From the NCBI RefSeq assembly GCF_965363235.1, contig NC_134842.1, positions 34,618,505 to 34,682,504 of the forward strand: a stretch of DNA of 64,000 bases. The letters are read 5' to 3'. Below are positions 1 through 8,183 of the stretch, piece by piece. Made by a program: the position numbers and the translations under genes. Origin of the DNA: Mytilus galloprovincialis. Its lineage: Eukaryota; Mollusca; Bivalvia; Mytilida; Mytilidae. Position 1 is the first letter of the stretch. Every line of letters begins with the position of its first letter. The notes beneath the pieces are model-generated. The model made no database searches. It saw only the letters and a list, made by a program, of their open reading frames with translations, and was not told where the DNA came from.

Positions 1-781
1 AAATATCAAAATTTCCCTGTTACATTGTAAGAGAAATAACCACTTCTCGTTTTGCTAAGACCTTATTCTTTAAGGTATTGGATTTTAAGTTTTATTTTGT
101 ACCATTGTTGTCGTTTTTGTCGTCGAAAAAGATACTTGTTTATGTGTAAGGTATATGAAACAATAATCTGGAATACTGCAAACTAACAATGTATCAATGG
201 ACACCGCTGTGATTGGTTTTCGTCATTTTGTTTTGACAATGATGTGGCAATTTCATAATCTAATGCATTCTGGGTATGTTTTAATAGGCGTGTAGCAAAC
301 CGTTGCGATTCTTTAAAAATGTCTCAAATAATAAAAATTCGACAAAGAATTAGGCGTTTAACCAATTCATATTTAAATATTCACGATCCTAAATAAAAGA
401 TTCTACAACGGCGAATTGTAAAAAATGTCTCGACTCTAGTGGAAGCTCTCACATGACGACAATTTCAAGACGGATCAATGTATCATATGGCATCATTTTT
501 TTTTTATCAATTACTACTAAAAACGCGTATATGATACATTCAGATATCATGTATTGGTTTTTCTTTTACAAATTTTGAATTGGATGGAGTGTTGTCTTAG
601 TGTCACTCGTACCACATCTTCAAGGCTAATATCTAGTATGTAGTAATAAAATAGTTGTTAAGGCTCTGGTGTCGCCTTTTTTCTTCATGGTCATCTACTT
701 CTATACGGTCAGTAAACTACACAAAACACGCACTATCAAAACAATTATAGACATACAAAAAGAGGCTATAGATAAGCATAC
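1..781. other. AT-rich flank, no gene recognised
   Basis: No exon with coding character and splice borders, no RNA gene and no transposon terminus could be supported here. Open frames in this stretch are short and stop-rich on both strands. The sequence does not visibly match the second copy of the duplicated unit, so it probably lies outside the tandem duplication. Confidence 0.4.
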
Positions 782-1110
782 AGTCCAATATCAATTTCAA
801 GTCATTTTTATTTTTATCATATTCTTTATTGAACATATTTAAGTCTGAATACTGCTTTTGCCTGCAAAATAACCCCATATACATGGCCATAGATGTATTT
901 TGTGTAATCATTATAAGTCCAATATCAACTTCAAGTCAACGTTTTATAATATTTGTTACTGAACATGTTTAAGACAAAAACTCATTTTGCCTGCAAAAAC
1001 ACATATACATAGCTAAAGATATGAATAATTTAAAGTTAACGTTTATAATATTTGTAAAATATAACTGATCATGTTCTAGACTTAATACTTAATTTGCAAA
1101 ATATACTCAA
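782..1110. repeat. Degenerate tandem repeat, about 135 bp period
   Basis: The phrase 'gtccaatatcaa.ttcaagtca' occurs at about 782 and again at about 917. A more decayed third copy ('aaagttaacgtttataatat') lies near 1033. Between them 'gaacat.tttaag' and 'ttttgcctgcaaaa' recur in the same order and spacing. Seen directly: two clear copies and one weak one. No function can be assigned. Confidence 0.6.
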
Positions 1111-2150
1111 GATATAACAACATCATATTGTTAACTATGATTTTTTTTAATAATAAACAACAAAAATATCTACTATATACATGTAGGACATAAAAGTGGT
1201 TCAACATTTTACTTTTAGATGGTGAAAACTTTTTTTATTTTATTTTTTATTTTCGCAACAAAACAAAAAAAAAAATCATACATTTAACATGCTATAATTT
1301 TATTATTATTTTTATTTTGTTTAAAACAGTAACACTAGTACTTCAACTGTAACTTTTTATGTATAGGCAATGTTCTTTTTAAAGAAATATTGGAATAGTG
1401 TTTTATTTTAAATCTATATCTTATACATTTTATATTGATTCTGTTTTATAGTTTCAATTGCTTTCAACTCATTGATTGTCCCGAACTTTCATGAAATATT
1501 TGTCACAGGACGTTAAGCAAGAATCAATCAATAACTTCTTGAACAAATAATTTGGATTTATCAATTCTGATGTAAATTACCCATATTACTTTTATATCTG
1601 TATTTATGAACAAACCAAATCACATTTATTTCTTATATACTAATAGATACATGTACAGACAATATAATTAAATTATTACATGCACAGTGAAAACTCAACA
1701 AAACAAAGACATATAGCGCCTTGATTGCGTGTGCGAAAATTATCATTCAATATACATCATTATTTCAAAACAAAACGCAATATTTATCTCATTTCAATTA
1801 TTATAGGCTAATTTAAAAGTTTTAATGCGAAATATTACCTATTTATTTAAACATTGTTAAAGTCGAATATACATATAACAATACAGCATAAGATATGTAA
1901 CGCTTTTAAGCCTTTTAACAGACATACATGTACATATATATAATGAACACAAGGCATAAAACAAATAAAACAGGATCATGCACATCATACAAAGCGTAAA
2001 TACTGGTACCATGGGTACAAAGCTCAGCAAATTTTGCGATTAATACGCAAATTTTAAAGCATAAAAAGCAATCATAAAATGCAGAAATTCTGACATGCAA
2101 GCATATGCATTAGATAATTTAAGCACTAGAAAAAACAAAAACACAAACTA
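1111..2150. other. Intergenic; left part of the duplicated unit begins near 1770
   Basis: No gene is seen. From about 1770 ('caaaacgcaatattt.tctc') the sequence can be aligned by eye to the stretch starting near 28385 ('cacaacgcaatatgtctcg'). The match continues through 'agtcgaatatacatataacaatac', 'ttttaagccttttaacagacata' and 'cacatcat.caaagcgt.aatactgg' in both places. This marks the left side of the segmental duplication that carries the two P450 genes. The exact breakpoint was not resolved. Confidence 0.55.
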
Positions 2151-2153
2151 GAA

Positions 2154-3981
2154 AGGTCTTTCCTGTAAAAGTGATGTTTTCGTATTGTACTTTGTACGAC
2201 CTTTCGTTTGATATACGACAAGCATACCTTCTGAATCTTTTCACTTTTTACACTTAATGACCTCATCCTCATACATTTTTGAGATCGGAATTATGATATA
2301 TGGAACAGAGTAGATGAGCTTTCATTTGATATGCGACAGCACCATGTTCTAGAAAGTTTGATTTTTGCACTTAATTACACTATCCAACTAATTTTTGGAG
2401 GTCGGGAATTTGATATTTCAAATGTACACATCATGACCTTTCATTAGTTATACAACAACCTTACCTCCAAAGAAATTTTTTTTTGCACTCAATGACCCCA
2501 CCCAACCCATTTTTTGGGGACGTCAATTTGATATTCGAAATGTACGCTCTATGGACTTTCATTTGATATGCGACAACAAAACAATTTGAGAAGTTTGAAG
2601 TTTCGCACTAAATGACCCCACCCTGCCCACTGGGATGAAAAAGGGGTTTGAAATTTTCATTTTTGAGTAGAGCTCATTAAGACCTTCAATTTGATGTATC
2701 ATATGACCCAATTTTGCAAAGTGCCAAAAATGACGCAATATCAATTATATAAATAGAACTTATGCAACTTACAAAGTCAATGCAAAACATGAATATTTCA
2801 AATTGATTTTTTGGTGTTTTTTTTCATGGAATGTTTTCGGTATTTGATCAAACATATAACTATGTTACTCTCTTCAATTTCTAAAACATTTTAGGTGGTA
2901 ATCTGTTGTTGATTCAGAAATACATGCCTCCGCTCGCAAAATTTCAAACTGCATTATCTCTAAAACGACAGCAGATATCTCAAATCTGTTAAATGAGTAA
3001 TGATCTACAGTTGAAGGACAACATTATAGAAAAAGAATTGGGCCAATTTCAAAGTTCACCAAGGTCACAATTAATCATCAAATATATGATGCAATACCAA
3101 ACTTAAGAACCGGAAGTCGTAGAGAAATGGGACTATCACCATTCAACTCAGGACCACTTAACCTTTCAACTATCACAAGGTCAAGGTCATTGTATACTGT
3201 GAAGGTCAAGGTTAAATTTCATGATGGTCTGACATTGACCTCAAATTGAAGGTCTTGAATTACTGATCATCTTTGCAGTTTATAGTAGGTTGATATCTGT
3301 TACCTTTTAAAAGATATACACTTGTTACTATAGTTTTAAGAATTATGTTGTTGTAACTTTTGAACAGACAGTCGGACATTTTTTAGCTTAATGTATAAAA
3401 TATAGAGCTCGTCGAGAGGAACATTTTATACACAGTATGAGTGCAGCAAACTCTTATAGTTTTCTTAATATGCAAGCTTGAAATTGCAGCGTAATTTCTT
3501 TTTGCACTCAGTGACTTTTGACCTTGGTGCAAAATAAAGGTCACATGAATTAAAGAATATTGGTGAAGGTCCCAAGTCTCTACAACTTCCGGTTCTCGAA
3601 ATATAATTTTTCCAAAAATGTATAATTTTTCAAGGGAAATAACTTCTTATCAGGGTAAATAACCTGCTAATTTTTTATGTTTATTAACATTGCCATCTGT
3701 TCCTGTACATGCTGCCATTTTCAATTCTATTCTATCTCTAAAACTTTTTAAGAAAAGTGCAAATAAGAAAAATGCTTCAAGGGGATATAACTCTCAAAGG
3801 GGATGATGAAATCCAACACAGCCTCATCTGGTAATACGTCGTAATGAGATCTATCGATGGTCAATATTTGGTATTGATGACTTCAATAGAAACGAGGGGA
3901 GGGCATGTCAAAAAAATGTTGGAAGAAAAAAAAACATTAGAAAAACAATAAGGTCTTTCCTCACGTAAGGGAAAGACCTTA
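2154..3981. mobile_element. Putative ~1.8 kb element with AAGGTCTTTCC ends
   Basis: The left end reads 'aaggtctttcctg'. The right end is 'aaggtctttcctcacg' followed by its own inverted copy 'gggaaagacctt', so the outer ends are inverted repeats and the right end is itself a hairpin. No transposase-like frame is present, so it would be non-autonomous. Copy 2 of the duplicated unit reads straight through the site ('aacacaaataatactactt' near 29245), while copy 1 has 'aacacaaacta' then the element then 'aattatactactt'. This supports an insertion in copy 1 or a precise loss from copy 2. The interior holds a 118 bp tandem array and several 'aaggtcaaggtca'-like stretches. The element class is not known to me. 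Confidence 0.55.
2201..2750. repeat. Five-copy tandem repeat, ~118 bp period
   Basis: The phrase 'ctttcatttgatatgcgaca' or a close variant starts at 2201, 2319, 2438, 2556 and, diverged, 2684. The spacings are 118, 119, 118 and 128. Each unit also contains 'ttgca.t.aatgac' and a 'g.c.g.aatttgatat' segment. The array lies inside the element with AAGGTCTTTCC ends. Frames across it are stop-rich, so it is not a coding repeat. Confidence 0.75.
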
Positions 3982-4040
3982 ATTATACTACTTCAGATGT
4001 AATAATTTATTAACAGTATACAACAGTATTTACATGGTAT

Positions 4041-4170
4041 AGTTTTTTAACATTTTGTGCGTTTTTTGTTGTTGTTGAAGACCCGTTGGTGGCCTTCGGC
4101 CGTTTTCTGATCTTTGGTCGGGTTGTAGTCTCTTTGACACATTTCTCTTCCATTCTCAAAATAGACTAGT
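4041..4170 (+). repeat. Mussel interspersed repeat family C, 3' fragment (ancestral copy)
   Basis: This stretch contains 'gaagacccgttggtggcc', 'tggtcgggttgtagtctctt' and 'gacacatttctcttccattc'. The same fragment in the same context ('agttttttaacattttg' before, 'tagactagtg' after) occurs at 29806-29945 in the second duplicated unit. It was therefore present before the duplication. Longer family members are at 29302-29800 and 46803-47131. Confidence 0.7.
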
Positions 4171-4261
4171 GAAAAATATTTACCGACTATAGAAATCTTA
4201 TTTATAAACAATCTATATTTACCCACACTACTACATTTTTTTTTTCATTTTATTTACCGTC

Positions 4262-4505
4262 TGTTTGTACATGAGGGTTTGGATGGGGTTAAATGATTAA
4301 AGAATAATTAATGCCCTTAAAAATGAAGATTAGAGAATAACGGTAAAAAAACAATGAAGATTTAAATTAGAGAAATGCGTGGTCTAATTTTTTGAAGATT
4401 AGAGAAAAGAGGGGTTAATTTTTGAAGATAAGATAAAAAAGGGGTGAAAATTAAATGTTTACAGAATAACAGACCCCCCTCCCCCTAATCCATACCCTTG
4501 TACAT
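4262..4505 (+). repeat. Purine-rich interspersed repeat fragment
   Basis: This is a run of near-repeats of 'gaagattagagaa', 'ggggttaatttttgaagat' and 'agaataac', bounded by 'tgtacatgagggtttgg' and by 'taatccatacccttgtacatg'. Those two borders are imperfect inverted repeats of each other, which suggests a small transposon-derived unit. There is no coding potential. The class is unknown. Confidence 0.45.
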
Positions 4506-4807
4506 GTATTACATGTATGATACGCAGTGGCTCCTTATCAAAGCGATGACCTCGGTCATATTAAAGTTGATTATATAGGACATACGCATAGTTGTATACA
4601 ATTTTTTCACCTGTGTGTTGGACATTTGTGTATGTATTTACTTTTTATATAATTAACTTCAGTTAGATATTGTATTTAGTTTTGGAATGGTGATCATCAT
4701 AAAGAAATATATTTTGTTTTAGTGTATTTAGAAATGATGAAATGAAACATGTTACATGTGTATACTGAGATTATATGTATGTGTGTGATTGAACTATAAT
4801 TTTACAG

Positions 4808-5523
4808 TGTAATAGATGTGCCTTGATGTGCCTAGGTTAATTCCCCTTAATTTGGACAGATTAATTATTTAGTATTTAAATGTTTATTTTAGGTTTGATT
4901 TGGTTTAAATATAGTAGGATAAAAGTAAAGAATGTTAATTTAACTGTTTTAGTATTTAACTTTGATGTTTTTATAGTGTTTTAAGAATATTCATTTATTC
5001 AACTTTTCTTCAGTACCTTTTATGTTAAAGTTCTCTTGATTAATGACAAGTTTAGGATATCATTTGATATTCAGTCGGAGTCGGCCTTGCACAGGCCTCC
5101 AAATACTCGCCGGAACTAATATTAGTACTAATCGAGTCTAGAGTTAGCCACCACTTCGGTGCAGTTCGCCAGAGTTAGTCACCCCTTTTTGGTGCAATTT
5201 TACTACTTTAAAACACAACGCGAAGCAAATTTACTTTATTTTACTTAAAAGTCTAACTCTGGGAACACTCTATTTTTCATTTTACATTTGAAATTACTTT
5301 ATTTTTGAACTCCATTTAAGAAAGTTTTCTGACTCCTGTTTTATCCGACTTTGTTTAATATTCATGCAATTACTGTACAATTGTGAATAAAATATTGTTT
5401 CATTTGATTTATTGTCTGTTATTCAGCCATAATCTGATATCAGGTATCCCGATGGTCGAATAGGGGCGAAGTACTGGCCACTACACGTCCCGGGAGGTGT
5501 CGTTACCGACCCCCTCCGTTACA
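4808..5523 (+). repeat. 5' LTR of the gag-only retrotransposon
   Basis: It has TGTAA...TTACA inverted ends. The LTR carries 'gtgaataaaatattg' near 5382, which contains an AATAAA polyadenylation signal, and an internal near-duplicate 'agagttag(c/t)cacc...ggtgca' at about 5141-5206. A GC-rich 3' section ('ggccactacacgtcccggg') contrasts with the AT-rich remainder. It is 716 bp, against 718 bp for the 3' LTR. Confidence 0.88.
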
Positions 5524-5525
5524 AA

Positions 5526-5545
5526 TGGTGCCGTGACCAGGATAC
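5526..5545 (+). other. Candidate primer-binding site
   Basis: 'tggtgccgtgaccaggatac' begins two bases after the 5' LTR, where a tRNA primer-binding site is expected, and it starts with TGG, the complement of the CCA tail. I could not match it confidently to a particular tRNA from memory. Confidence 0.6.
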
Positions 5546-5577
5546 CTGATCCCTCAGTTTTGGTATGAATATTTTTA

Positions 5578-6513
5578 TTGCATCTATTTTTGATATTGTT
5601 TAAATTTTTGATTTTCAAAATGATAAAGTTTGAACAGAAACCTTGTACTTTTGACGGTGTTAGTGCCGATGTACAAGATTATTTTATTCAATTTGAAGCA
5701 GTTAGTCTTTGGAATAACTGGAATTTATCTGAAATGGCTCTTCAGTTAGTAATAAACTTAAGAGAAGAAGCACGAACTATTTTACGTCTTCTTACTCCAA
5801 CTCAGTTGCAAAGCTATGATTTTTTGAAAAGTTTATTAGTGCAACGCTTTAATCCTAAGGAAAGGATAGCTTTTTATAAATTTCAACTGAATAGCTGTTT
5901 AATTTTGTCCGATGAATCTGTGTTCGATTTTGGACAAAGATTCAAACTTTTATGTCATCGTGCATATCCAGATAATTTTCAAAGTATGCAAACTTATTTT
6001 ATTGATCTTTTTATTGGAAAGTTAGAGAAGGAATTGGGAAAATTTGTCCATTTTAAGCATCCTGCAACTTTTGATGATGCTATATTTTTGGCTACAGAGT
6101 TTGAATGTTTTAATTTGACAGTTGAACCTGTTGAATGTGAAATTAAGGAAAGTGAAGAAAACTGTGATTTTAGTTGTTTGAAGTCTGGTTTTGATCAAAT
6201 TGTCAAAGTTCTTAAAATGCTGGTTTATAAGAAGTTTAAAGTTAAAAAATGTTTTAATTGTTTGGTAGTTGGACATGTCAGAGCTAATTGTCCCAATAAA
6301 GTTTGTAAAAGTGTCAATTCTGTTCATGTTGTTGAACCAGAAAAACCAGTTTCTACTGCAGTTCATAAGAAAGTGAAAAAATCATGCAAAGTTGTCAACA
6401 AAGTTCAAAGTTTATTTTCATTTGATTTGCAAAGCTGTTTATCTGATTATTTGATTTCTAGCACGGATGAGTTTTCTTGTTTGAAGGATAAGCCAGTTAA
6501 AGTTTGCATATAG
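5578..6513 (+). CDS. gag: Gag-like polyprotein of an LTR retrotransposon
   Basis: A single open frame encodes 311 residues; a second in-frame ATG at 5620 may be the real start, because the first 14 residues are a hydrophobic leader unlike usual gag starts. Residues ~15-180 look like the retrotransposon gag (capsid) fold: W-rich helices ('LWNNWNLSEMALQLV'), 'LVQRFNP' and 'SVFDFGQRFKLL'. A canonical CCHC zinc knuckle, C-x2-C-x4-H-x4-C, lies at residues ~225-238 ('CFNCLVVGHVRANC'). The tail is lysine- and cysteine-rich. The frame has no internal stop or frameshift. It ends about 950 bp before the 3' LTR with no pol frame after it. Family knowledge: gag packages the element RNA into virus-like particles. 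Its activity here is inferred only. Confidence 0.85.
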   Translation: MHLFLILFKFLIFKMIKFEQKPCTFDGVSADVQDYFIQFEAVSLWNNWNLSEMALQLVINLREEARTILRLLTPTQLQSYDFLKSLLVQRFNPKERIAFYKFQLNSCLILSDESVFDFGQRFKLLCHRAYPDNFQSMQTYFIDLFIGKLEKELGKFVHFKHPATFDDAIFLATEFECFNLTVEPVECEIKESEENCDFSCLKSGFDQIVKVLKMLVYKKFKVKKCFNCLVVGHVRANCPNKVCKSVNSVHVVEPEKPVSTAVHKKVKKSCKVVNKVQSLFSFDLQSCLSDYLISSTDEFSCLKDKPVKVCI

Positions 6514-6990
6514 TATGTTTTATTAGTTTTAATTTGTATATTTAGTATTTTACTTATTTCGTCAGTTTATATTATTGTTTAGTAGGTATGGTTTCAAAGT
6601 TTTCATTGGATTTGTTGTTTTTTCTTGGTCACGTTAATGAGCCGGTTTTGCCATCAAAACACCCTCAAAACGTTGTTTGATTTGATTGTGTTTTTCTTTA
6701 GATGTTGGTTTGTTTAGTTTGTAGCTAAGTTTCTTGTTTGAATAGGTTTATTTATGAGTTTGCTCATTTTTTTTGGATTTTTAACCTTTCTGAACAAGTT
6801 TTATTGTTTTAAATTTGTTTAGTTTGGTTATGGTTTTCCTTTTGTGACTTTTATAAGTCATGGCAGAAATCTATTGAGTGGCAGAAAGTTTATGTGTGAA
6901 GACAACCACCTGATAAAGTAAGCAGTTCTTGTTATCAAGAGCACCTTTCTTACTTTTTGTACAACGTTTGAACTTTGATCATCTTGAACC

Positions 6991-7018
6991 CGGAATCACA
7001 TGTTATACGTGATTCCGC
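6991..7018 (+). other. RNA hairpin 1 in the retrotransposon
   Basis: It has perfect 9-bp arms, CGGAATCAC and GTGATTCCG, around a ~10-nt loop. It is preceded by 'gaacc' and followed by 'cgagat...acctgg.acaa'. A homologous unit follows 80 bp downstream with different arm bases but the same pairing. Confidence 0.6.
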
Positions 7019-7070
7019 GAGATCTACAATGGTGGACTAAACCTGGAACAACGATGGACTTTTTAGAACC

Positions 7071-7097
7071 CGAAAACACACGTTTAAAGTGTTTTCG
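7071..7097 (+). other. RNA hairpin 2 in the retrotransposon
   Basis: It has perfect 9-bp arms, CGAAAACAC and GTGTTTTCG, around a 9-nt loop. It shares flanks with hairpin 1 ('gaaccc' before, 'cgtgag...acctgg.acaa' after), so the two are a tandem duplicate. Three arm positions differ between them and each change is compensated on the opposite arm. Confidence 0.6.
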
Positions 7098-7448
7098 TGA
7101 GAACAACAATTGGTGACTATACCTGGTACAACTTGGACCATGCAGATTATCCGTATTAACATTCCGTTTCCGTTTGAATCTAGAACTGTGTTTTATTGAC
7201 TGCTGTATAACTGTGTCCGTTTACATTTATATTCTATGGACCGTACTTTATAATTTGTGTTTACCATCTATTCCTGGACGTTTATACTGTGTGGAACTTT
7301 TCCTATGGTTGGACCGTGTGATTATTTGACATTTTTGTGACATTTTTTGACATTTTATGTGCATTGATTTATATTCTTTATTGTTTTTTTACCACATCTA
7401 TTTTTAATAGTTCTTTTCCCAAATATTAATTTCTTTAATATTTGTCTT

Positions 7449-7460
7449 AAGGGGGGAGGA
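7449..7460 (+). other. Polypurine tract of the retrotransposon
   Basis: 'AAGGGGGGAGGA' lies one base before the TGTAATAG start of the 3' LTR. This is the expected primer position for plus-strand synthesis in LTR elements. Confidence 0.8.
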
Positions 7461-7461
7461 T

Positions 7462-8179
7462 TGTAATAGATGTGCCTTGATGTGCCTAGGTTAATTCCCC
7501 TTAATTTGGACAGATTAATTATTTAGTATTTAAATGTTTATTTTAGGTTTGATTTGGTTTAAATATAGTAGGATAAAAGTAAAGAATGTTAATTTAACTG
7601 TTTTAGTATTTAACTTTGATGTTTTTATAGTGTTTTAAGAATATTCATTTATTCAACTTTTCTTCAGTACCTTTTATGTTAAAGTTCTCTTGATTAATGA
7701 CAAGTTTAGGATATCATTTGATATTCAGTCGGAGTCGGCCTTGCACAGGCCTCCAAATACTCGCCGGAACTAATATTAGTACTAATCGAGTCTAGAGTTA
7801 GCCACCACTTCGGTGCAGTTCGCCAGAGTTAGTCACCCCTTTTTGGTGCAATTTTACTACTTTAAAACACAACGCGAAGCAAATTTACTTTATTTTACTT
7901 AAAAGACTAACTCTGGGAACACTCTATTTTTTTCATTTTACATTTGAAATTACTTTATTTTTGAACTCCATTTAAGAAAGTTTTCTGACTCCTGTTTTAT
8001 CCGACTTTGTTTAATATTCATGCAATTACTGTACATTTGTGAATAAAATATTGTTTCATTTGATTTATTGTCTGTTATTCAGCCATAATCAGATATCAGG
8101 TATGCCGATGGTCGAATAGGGGCGAAGTACTGGCCACTACACGTCCCGGGAGGTGTCGTTACCGACCCCCTCCGTTACA
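7462..8179 (+). repeat. 3' LTR of the gag-only retrotransposon
   Basis: It is 718 bp and identical to the 5' LTR except for four single-base differences (near the 'aaaagactaac', 'gtacatttg', 'aatcagat' and 'tatgccg' phrases) and a TT insertion in a T-run. It ends TTACA and is followed by the ACAG target duplication. Confidence 0.88.
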
Positions 8180-8183
8180 ACAG

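Larger units (their letters stand above)
6514..7450 (+). other. Non-coding 3' part of the gag-only element
   Basis: This T-rich stretch of about 940 bp sits between gag and the polypurine tract. No frame resembles protease, polymerase, integrase or envelope. It holds two related hairpins (6991-7018 and 7071-7097), described separately. A pol-bearing relative would normally have about 3 kb of coding sequence here, so the region is either a large replacement or the native 3' UTR of a dependent element. Confidence 0.7.
4804..8183 (+). mobile_element. Complete gag-only LTR retrotransposon
   Basis: Two direct repeats of 716 and 718 bp (4808-5523 and 7462-8179) start with TGTAATAG and end with TTACA. 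They are flanked by the 4 bp target duplication ACAG (4804-4807 and 8180-8183). The internal region of 1,938 bp has a candidate primer-binding site just after the 5' LTR, one gag-like ORF, a long non-coding part and a polypurine tract (AAGGGGGGAGGA) just before the 3' LTR. No protease, reverse transcriptase, RNase H or integrase frame is present, so it must depend on enzymes from another element. The LTRs differ by four substitutions and one 2 bp indel (hand alignment), which indicates recent insertion. The corresponding site in the second duplicated unit (near 31905-32000) lacks it. Confidence 0.88.

Noticed and set aside
5526..5545. Assigning the primer-binding site to a named tRNA
   Set aside because: The 20 bases did not match any tRNA 3' end I could recall with certainty; a tRNA database comparison would decide.
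6022..6366. 114-codon minus-strand frame over gag
   Set aside because: Antisense shadow of the gag ORF, which has a capsid-like region and a CCHC knuckle.
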